This document shows, in pieces, positions 61,930 to 64,000 of a stretch of DNA of 64,000 bases. Origin of the DNA: Nephromyces sp. MM_2019 (taxonomy: Eukaryota; Apicomplexa; Aconoidasida; Nephromycida); contig JADHZB010002041.1 in the NCBI GenBank assembly GCA_015657535.1, forward strand, positions 170,749-234,748. The letters are read 5' to 3'. Both the position numbers and the translations under genes were made by a program. How positions within the stretch are numbered: the first letter of the stretch is position 1; every line of letters begins with the position of its first letter. Below the pieces are notes generated by a model that did not search any database, was not told where the DNA came from, and saw only the letters and a list, made by a program, of their open reading frames with translations.

Positions 61930-62933
61930 GGCTCCGGAGTTTGGTTGGAAGCGTAGAGGAAACTTTCTTAAATTATGCAAAGGATTTGATGTACAACGTA
62001 AGCTCTTGCTATGTTTACAGCTTTCGGCATAGATTTACCTTTAACGCTGCCATTTTTTCGGTGCATTGAAGAAGCTTTTTAGGAGGTTATTGACTATTTT
62101 CCTTTAAGAGAATGGATCCTAATGGGGATTTTTAATGGATTATTAGAATACATTATAATGATTTTTTCACCAGTTAGCGCACACACATATACACACACTA
62201 ATAGATGCAGTTCAAAGGTATAGGCATACTCTTCAGACTTTTGAAGCTGTCAACTTACACAGCCAATTTTTAACCACGAAAATTGATTTTTTCTGCTTTA
62301 CGGCAGCCCTGCAAGCAACTCAACTTTAAAGTTACTCATTTTCTTGGCATAGCAGCGCGTTTTCCTCCTTTTCTGCATAGCTGTCTCCTTAAACCTGAAT
62401 AGACATGTAACAAATCGGCGTAATGTTTTTATGCGTCTCTCCAGACTGCTTTACTCTGAGCCTACCTGAGATTTGATATTCGTAATTTGCATAGCACTCT
62501 CACAAAAGCGTTGTATCGCACCAAACTTTGCATAAATTGATATATTCTACTACGCACGCGTCTTATTATACCACTATTTCTTGCTTATTAGACTGTTTTT
62601 ATCACAACTTTTTTTCCTACCAAAAAATATCTGTGCTGTTCTTGCTTTCAGCAAAACTCGTTTGCTCGAGAGCATGCAGTTTTTCTAAATTATACCCTAT
62701 TGAAGACCAGACTCTCCAAATCTAAGCATGCGTCTGATTTTGGCCTCTTCCTGCAGACGGAAGCTTCTTTCTTCCTGAAAGTTTTGGCCTGCTCCTTTCA
62801 TGCAGCAGCAATAAAATTGAATCTTTTGCCTCTTCAAAAATTCCCCAGTTTCGAGAAGAATTTAGCTGAAGCAAGTGCTGCTGAAGATGAGTCTGATGCC
62901 CCTGCTACGTCATTGCCTCCACCGACTTTGCGG
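61930..62933 (+). CDS. Two phase-matched exons of an unidentified gene
   Basis: Exon 61930-61997 (after CCACCCTTTAG, donor GTAAGC) reads LRSLVGSVEETFLNYAKDLM then YN. Exon 62757-62933 (after CTTCCTGCAG, donor GTTAGT) reads TEASFFLKVLACSFHAAAIK, LNLLPLQKF and an acidic, Ala-rich segment AEASAAEDESDAPATSLPPP. Phases are 1 to 0 and 0 to 0, so they join cleanly across a 760-bp intron. The first part is amphipathic and helical, the end is acidic and probably disordered. Both 5' and 3' ends are undefined and the gene may continue past the window. No family was recognised. Confidence 0.5.
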
Positions 62934-63218
62934 GTTAGTTGCAGCCTATATAACGTGATCTATGCGAAAACTCAAGTAAAAATAGTTGAAAAAACATCTT
63001 CTTGAAATGAAACAAAGTCAGATTATTTTTTTAAAAGAGCTTTAAACAAATTTATTTATATTTTATGAAATTTTGGAATTTTCTTTGTAATTGCTTAAAG
63101 TTTTTTGAAAATTTGGAGGGATATTTGCTGCTGATGTGGTAAGTTGAAGTCGTTTAAATGGGAGATAGCCCTGGTGCGAAGAAAAATTATCTAAACTTCA
63201 GGGATGATTTTTTGAGGC

Positions 63219-63240
63219 GAGTGTGTGTGTGCGCACACAT
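63219..63240. repeat. Palindromic GT/CA microsatellite
   Basis: GTGTGTGTGTGCGCACACAT, an alternating purine-pyrimidine run with an inverted centre (GTGTGCGCACAC). Alternating tracts of this kind can adopt left-handed or cruciform structure; no function is shown. Confidence 0.7.
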
Positions 63241-63900
63241 ACCTTAATTGTAGTATAAATTGCCAAATTGTGTTATTTGGGCAGAATGAAGCAGTATTTA
63301 CAGCTCTTTGATGATTTTTATACTAAAATTGCTTTTGGTCTTAAAGTCTTATTTGCTGTTTTTCTGAGATGTGAGTAGATTTTCTCTTTTGAGAGAATGT
63401 TAGTTAAGCTATTAAGAATGAAATCCTGAATCTATAATATACTTTAAAATCTTATTTGCTGTTTGTATTAATTACTACTAAAGCTTTGCTTTCTAAATCA
63501 CGTTGGTTGAGCTATTAAAGAAGATATCCTCAAACTGGATTTTTTGTGTTCTTCCATCATTCCGTTATTTTCTCAAATTTTGCTTGTTTTACTGCCTTTT
63601 CATTACATTCTAATGAATACGAATTCTCTTTTTTTTGCTTCTACCCTTAAATAAAAGCTATTGAAGCTATATATCAGAGAAGAGTAGATACTAAAATCCA
63701 CCTTTAAGTGAGGGTTTTTGCATATTATAGCTCCTCCATGGAATAAATTTTCAATTTATGAGCTTAAGAGGTAGGCAAAGAATCTCAAGCAGGAGAATTA
63801 TCTGATTCTTTAAAGAGGTGATTTATTTACATTTTTGGAAATAAAGAATAATTTGAATTTTCATGGACAATGCAGTGTAGCCTGTTAAAATTAAAAACAT

Positions 63901-64000
63901 AACCTATAAGGCTTAACTTTAAGGTCTTCTTCCTTAATCATTCACTTGCAGCTCTATCTAACCTATAAGGCTTAACTTTAAGGTCTTCTTCCTTAATCAT
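63901..64000. repeat. 59-bp tandem repeat at window edge
   Basis: The 41 bases at 63901-63941 recur without change at 63960-64000, giving a period of 59 bp, and the second copy is cut by the window end. The spacer between them contains CACTTGCAG, an acceptor-like sequence. Identity of the copies means a recent duplication, an expanding tandem array or an assembly artefact. Confidence 0.9.

Overview
This 64-kb window is nuclear DNA of a eukaryote. It is AT-rich, with conventional GT-AG introns of roughly 0.1 to 5 kb and many small exons. Translated exons could be tied to families by motif, and exon joins were accepted mainly where donor and acceptor phases agree. The organism cannot be named from sequence alone. 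The AT-rich intron-dense layout, the membrane-anchored plant-type glutaminyl cyclase and the very divergent proteins would suit an alveolate such as an apicomplexan. A decayed alphaproteobacterial dnaE fragment suggests past contact with a bacterial endosymbiont. Both statements are inference.

Layout, left to right. 0.4-4.5 kb: 3' part of a coiled-coil gene on +, with five phase-0 exons. 4.6-5.2 kb: frame-broken remnant of a bacterial DNA polymerase III alpha subunit (PHP domain). 9.1-17.0 kb: Rad21/Rec8-type cohesin kleisin on +, at least 14 exons. 17.2-20.5 kb: isolated unidentified exons. 20.5-22.2 kb: glutaminyl-peptide cyclotransferase on +, two exons. 22.2-27.6 kb: a few unassigned minus-strand exons. 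27.7-30.0 kb: an uninterrupted 770-residue disordered protein on -. 30-34 kb: nothing assignable.

34.2-49.2 kb: DNA primase large subunit (PRI2) on -, spread over about 15 kb, with exons down to 17 nt and all four Fe-S cysteines. 49.2-53.2 kb: unassigned minus exons. 53.3-55.6 kb: ZNHIT1/SWC6-like HIT zinc-finger protein on -. 56.3-56.7 kb: two exons resembling the RAD1 checkpoint clamp on -. 58.0-59.3 kb: unidentified minus exons, beside a very small three-exon + gene at 59.3-60.0 kb. 61.9-62.9 kb: two phase-matched exons of a + gene. The last 100 bases are a 59-bp direct repeat running to the window edge.

Several genes belong to chromosome biology (cohesin, primase, a SWR1-type subunit, a possible 9-1-1 clamp), but eukaryotic neighbours need not be functionally linked. 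Long pyrimidine-rich introns make the strand skew follow transcription: T-rich on the given strand in + genes and A-rich across the 34-56 kb minus block. No tRNA, rRNA, CRISPR array or intact transposon was recognised.
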